Assembly (NCBI GenBank): GCA_964450715.1
Contig: CAYVFC010000134.1
Span: 1 to 22,147 of the forward strand
Length of the DNA: 22,147 nucleotides
Origin: CAYVFC01 sp964450715
GTDB lineage: Bacteria > Myxococcota_A > Polyangia > Polyangiales > JAFGIB01
Direction: 5' to 3'
This document shows, in pieces, positions 20,234 to 22,147 of this stretch (positions are counted from its first letter, which is position 1; each line of letters opens with the position of its first letter). Below the pieces are notes generated by a model, which did no database searches, was not told the origin of the DNA, and saw only the letters and a program-made list of their open reading frames with translations. The translations under genes were made by a program, and so were the position numbers.

Positions 20234-21064
20234 TCAGCTGACCGCGTTACCGCGCGGGACCATCTGCGCGATGATCTGCGCGTCTCGAATGTCGACGTTT
20301 CCGCCGGTGGGCACGACCCGGATGCTCATCACCGTGTCGATGCCGACCGACTGAAGCACGTAATAGGTCCCGGCGTAGCAGGGCCAGTCTCCGACGTCGG
20401 TGGCGAGCTCTTCGTATTCCTCCACGAAGGCAACAGCGATGTCGCTGTAGAGGCCCACCACGTGACTCGTGGCGGTGTCGTCATGCACTGCGATCGACCA
20501 GTCGACCTTGAACGCAACTTGATCGTTGGGGCCGCCGCTGGGAGTCTGGGGCAGGGTCACCGAGACGACGTCCGTTGCCCCGCCGATGGTGGTTTGCGAG
20601 TTGTTGAACGACTCGGTCAGCGGCGGCGAGTTGGCCTCCTCGTCGAAGCACACGGCGACCATGTAGATCCCGTCGCGTCCGCCTCCGGCGACCTGCACGT
20701 CGTACACAAACGCGTTGGGGTAGGCCGCGGTGATGTCATCCACCAGTCGGGCGGTGACCGCGTCGAGCTCGGCGAAGTGGCGTGCCAGCGCAAACCACAC
20801 GTGCGCTCGGCCGATGTAGACGGAGGCTTGACCGTTCGGGCCGGCCCCGAGCACATCGCCGAGCGTGAGCGTAACGCGCCACGCCGCCCCGCCTCCCCCC
20901 CCGCCGAGCGACATTCCGCAGAGCCACGCCGTGGGGTCGCTTGCGAGCGCCGCGGCGAACACCTGATCGCACCGTAGCGCCATGTCGCGCGGGTCGGTGC
21001 CTTCGATCGTCTTGAGCCCCAGATTGGGGTTTTGCAGTCGGTCAACACGTACGGGGCGATTCAT
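20234..21064 (-). CDS. Beta-rich structural protein, longer paralogue (276 aa)
   Basis: ATG 21064, 4 nt from the preceding stop. N-terminal half carries the paralogous domain shared with the 183-aa neighbour; the C-terminal ~100 residues (from VVSVTLPQTPSGGPNDQVAF onward) form a further strand-rich part absent from the shorter copy. No membrane segment. Likely a virion structural protein; exact role unknown. Confidence 0.6.
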   Translation of the reverse strand: MNRPVRVDRLQNPNLGLKTIEGTDPRDMALRCDQVFAAALASDPTAWLCGMSLGGGGGGAAWRVTLTLGDVLGAGPNGQASVYIGRAHVWFALARHFAELDAVTARLVDDITAAYPNAFVYDVQVAGGGRDGIYMVAVCFDEEANSPPLTESFNNSQTTIGGATDVVSVTLPQTPSGGPNDQVAFKVDWSIAVHDDTATSHVVGLYSDIAVAFVEEYEELATDVGDWPCYAGTYYVLQSVGIDTVMSIRVVPTGGNVDIRDAQIIAQMVPRGNAVS

Positions 21065-21068
21065 TGGA

Positions 21069-21293
21069 TCAATCCTCTCCGTCCAAAAGGGCTTCGGCGA
21101 GCTGTTGCGAGCGCTCGGCCAGTATCCCGAGCGCTTGACTGATGGTGAGTGCCTGAAGCGCCAATTTATCGAGCGCCACAGGATCGTGTTGGTGGGAGCG
21201 GGCTTGCTGCCACACCCCGCCGAAGCCGGCGGCGATCCGCGCCGTATGCTCGCCGAGCTCGGTGAAGGCTTCCGCGCGGGTCTTGTCGTTCAC
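21069..21293 (-). CDS. Small helical protein (74 aa)
   Basis: GTG 21293 overlaps the stop of the transglutaminase-like gene. The sequence is helical (RAEAFTELGEHTARIAAGFG, ALDKLALQALTISQALGIL, ERSQQLAEALLDGED) with a conserved-looking Gly/Trp turn. Possibly a small assembly factor; no family recognised. Confidence 0.55.
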   Translation of the reverse strand: MNDKTRAEAFTELGEHTARIAAGFGGVWQQARSHQHDPVALDKLALQALTISQALGILAERSQQLAEALLDGED

Positions 21294-21781
21294 AGTACCG
21301 CCCTCCGGTTGCCGGCCTCTTCCGAGCTCTCCCCAAACATGGCCGCGGCGCTCGGCTCGGCATGGTGCCACGTGGTGAAGGCGTCCCCGTGCGGCGAGTC
21401 GCCGGCAGGGTAGCCGAGCAACAGCGAATAATGCTCGGGGTCGCGTTCGTCACCCACCGGACGCACGAGCCACGGATAGCGAAGCGCCCAGGCCAGCGAG
21501 GCGAGCAGGATCACCAGATCATCGCAATCGCCGCCGTGCTCGAGCGTGATCCCCGGCCGCTGGAACATCTCGACCGGCTCGCGGTGGTAGTCCACCGAGT
21601 CGCGCACGAACCGGTGCAAGCGCTCGAGCCGCTCGGCATGCGCGTTGCGGTCCGTGCCACGGACCAGCAGTTGCGCCACCTCGCGCACCGCGGGGTCGGT
21701 GGCGCCTTCGTAGATCCGATCGATGAGCAGGCGCGTTTTTTCGCGCCCGTCACGGACCCAGACGAGACGGTGCTCCCTCAC
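21290..21781 (-). CDS. Transglutaminase-like cysteine protease-fold protein
   Basis: A 163-aa protein from GTG 21781, overlapping the upstream stop by 4 nt. HGGDCDDLVILLASLAWAL (82-100) carries the nucleophilic C86 in the G-D-C-D-D motif. RPVGDERDPEHYSLLLGYPA supplies H117, and a following Asp completes the Cys-His-Asp order of transglutaminase-like proteins. Phage members are found among structural genes and may act as proteases or crosslinking enzymes during assembly, but their substrates are mostly unknown. The N-terminal helical part (~15-75) precedes the catalytic core, as usual. Confidence 0.8.
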   Translation of the reverse strand: MREHRLVWVRDGREKTRLLIDRIYEGATDPAVREVAQLLVRGTDRNAHAERLERLHRFVRDSVDYHREPVEMFQRPGITLEHGGDCDDLVILLASLAWALRYPWLVRPVGDERDPEHYSLLLGYPAGDSPHGDAFTTWHHAEPSAAAMFGESSEEAGNRRAVL

Positions 21782-22147
21782 TCATCCCCCCCGACCGGGA
21801 CGCCTTCTGCGTCCACAGTCGGGGGATCGTCCGACTCTTCGTCATACCCGCGAGCCTCGGCTTCGCGCGCGCGCTGCTGCGACTCCAGAAGATCGTTGAT
21901 CATCTTGGCCTTGTCGGCGGGTAGTAACATGCTCAGTCCGCTGATGACCCCGGGCCCGATTGATTCGGCGAGCGGCAGCACCCAGGATTTCAGGGAGTCT
22001 TGGTCGTCGTCTTCTTTCGGAGCGCCGGACGCGTTCTGAGCCAAGTGCATCCCGAACTGAAGCACGCCTAGGAAGTCCTCGAACTTCCCCAGGCCGGCGC
22101 CCGCGCCCGCGCCAGAGCTCCCCATAGAGCAGGACGGCTTGATGTAG
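21778..22147 (-). CDS. C-terminal part of the junction-spanning late protein
   Basis: This open frame enters from the right edge and ends at a TGA (21778-21780). The first in-frame ATG is at 22125, but no ribosome-binding site precedes it, and the frame is open to the edge in the phase needed to continue the gene that runs off position 1. I therefore treat it as the C-terminal ~123 residues of one 381-residue protein. It has a Gly/Ala-rich linker, a hydrophobic/helical segment (FEDFLGVLQFGMHLAQ), another around LAESIGPGVISGLSMLLPAD, a charged helix (KAKMINDLLESQQRAREAEA) and an acidic tail. Its stop overlaps the GTG of the transglutaminase-like gene by 4 nt, as in a coupled operon. If the window is linear, it would instead be a 115-aa protein from ATG 22125. 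Confidence 0.75.
   Translation of the reverse strand, partial: YIKPSCSMGSSGAGAGAGLGKFEDFLGVLQFGMHLAQNASGAPKEDDDQDSLKSWVLPLAESIGPGVISGLSMLLPADKAKMINDLLESQQRAREAEARGYDEESDDPPTVDAEGVPVGGDE
22112..22147. repeat. 36-bp imperfect repeat, copy at right edge
   Basis: Partner of the repeat at 1-36, with 6 mismatches. The differences make a simple assembly overlap of identical ends unlikely and favour a diverged tandem duplication in a Ser/Gly-rich linker that falls on the point where the circle was opened. Confidence 0.8.

Noticed and set aside
1..22147. tRNA genes, CRISPR arrays, insertion sequences, integrase or attachment sites
   Set aside because: I saw no cloverleaf-like tRNA, no regularly spaced repeats other than the iterons, and no transposase or recombinase motifs.

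Overview
This 22.1 kb, GC-rich (about two thirds G+C by eye) window looks like most or all of the genome of a tailless, membrane-containing bacterial virus. I see no terminase, portal, tail, integrase or transposase genes. Instead there are two gene blocks, densely packed with start/stop overlaps. Ribosome-binding sites of the GGAG/AAGG type and a sigma70-like promoter indicate a bacterial host. The high GC and the Arg/Glu/Leu/Ala-rich proteins would fit Myxococcota-like or other high-GC bacteria, but the host cannot be named from sequence alone.

Rightward (early) block, 1277-5852. A replication initiator organised like phage lambda O comes first: a zinc knuckle, a winged-helix domain, and four GTGATC(C/T)GGGGATCAC-type iterons plus an AT-rich stretch inside its own gene. 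A small ribbon-helix-helix protein follows, with its own promoter and an apparently leaderless start. Then comes a run of small regulators and zinc-finger proteins, a MazG-like protein, a family-2/7-like glycosyltransferase, and small membrane and zinc-ribbon proteins.

Leftward (late) block, from 776 across the window edge (22147) and down to 5856, about 29 genes. The open frame at position 1 on the minus strand joins in frame to the frame entering at 22147, across two imperfect 36-bp repeats. This suggests a circular molecule with one ~17 kb late operon. In order it encodes: a 381-aa protein spanning the junction, a transglutaminase-like protein, two paralogous beta-rich proteins, a tail-anchored helical protein, a tail-anchored alpha/beta hydrolase, a LysM protein with a membrane anchor and Arg-rich tail, several membrane proteins, two proteins sharing a duplicated N-terminal module, a protamine-like Arg-rich protein, the probable major capsid protein, two paralogous jelly-roll-like capsid proteins plus a further structural candidate, a membrane-anchored lysozyme-like enzyme, a second membrane protein with a poly-Arg tail, a CHAP endolysin with an adjacent holin-like protein, small proteins, a lectin-like receptor-binding candidate and a secreted trypsin-like protease.

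The repeated theme is a soluble enzymatic or structural domain followed by a C-terminal membrane anchor, sometimes ending in an Arg cluster. This fits proteins embedded in an internal virion membrane with basic tails facing the genome. No P-loop packaging ATPase is recognisable, which is unusual for this lifestyle. Palindrome GAGCTC occurs about 60 times, roughly eight times the composition-based expectation. The 500-nt divergent region (777-1276) carries a perfect 15-bp inverted repeat and a second GC-rich hairpin and is the likely control region.
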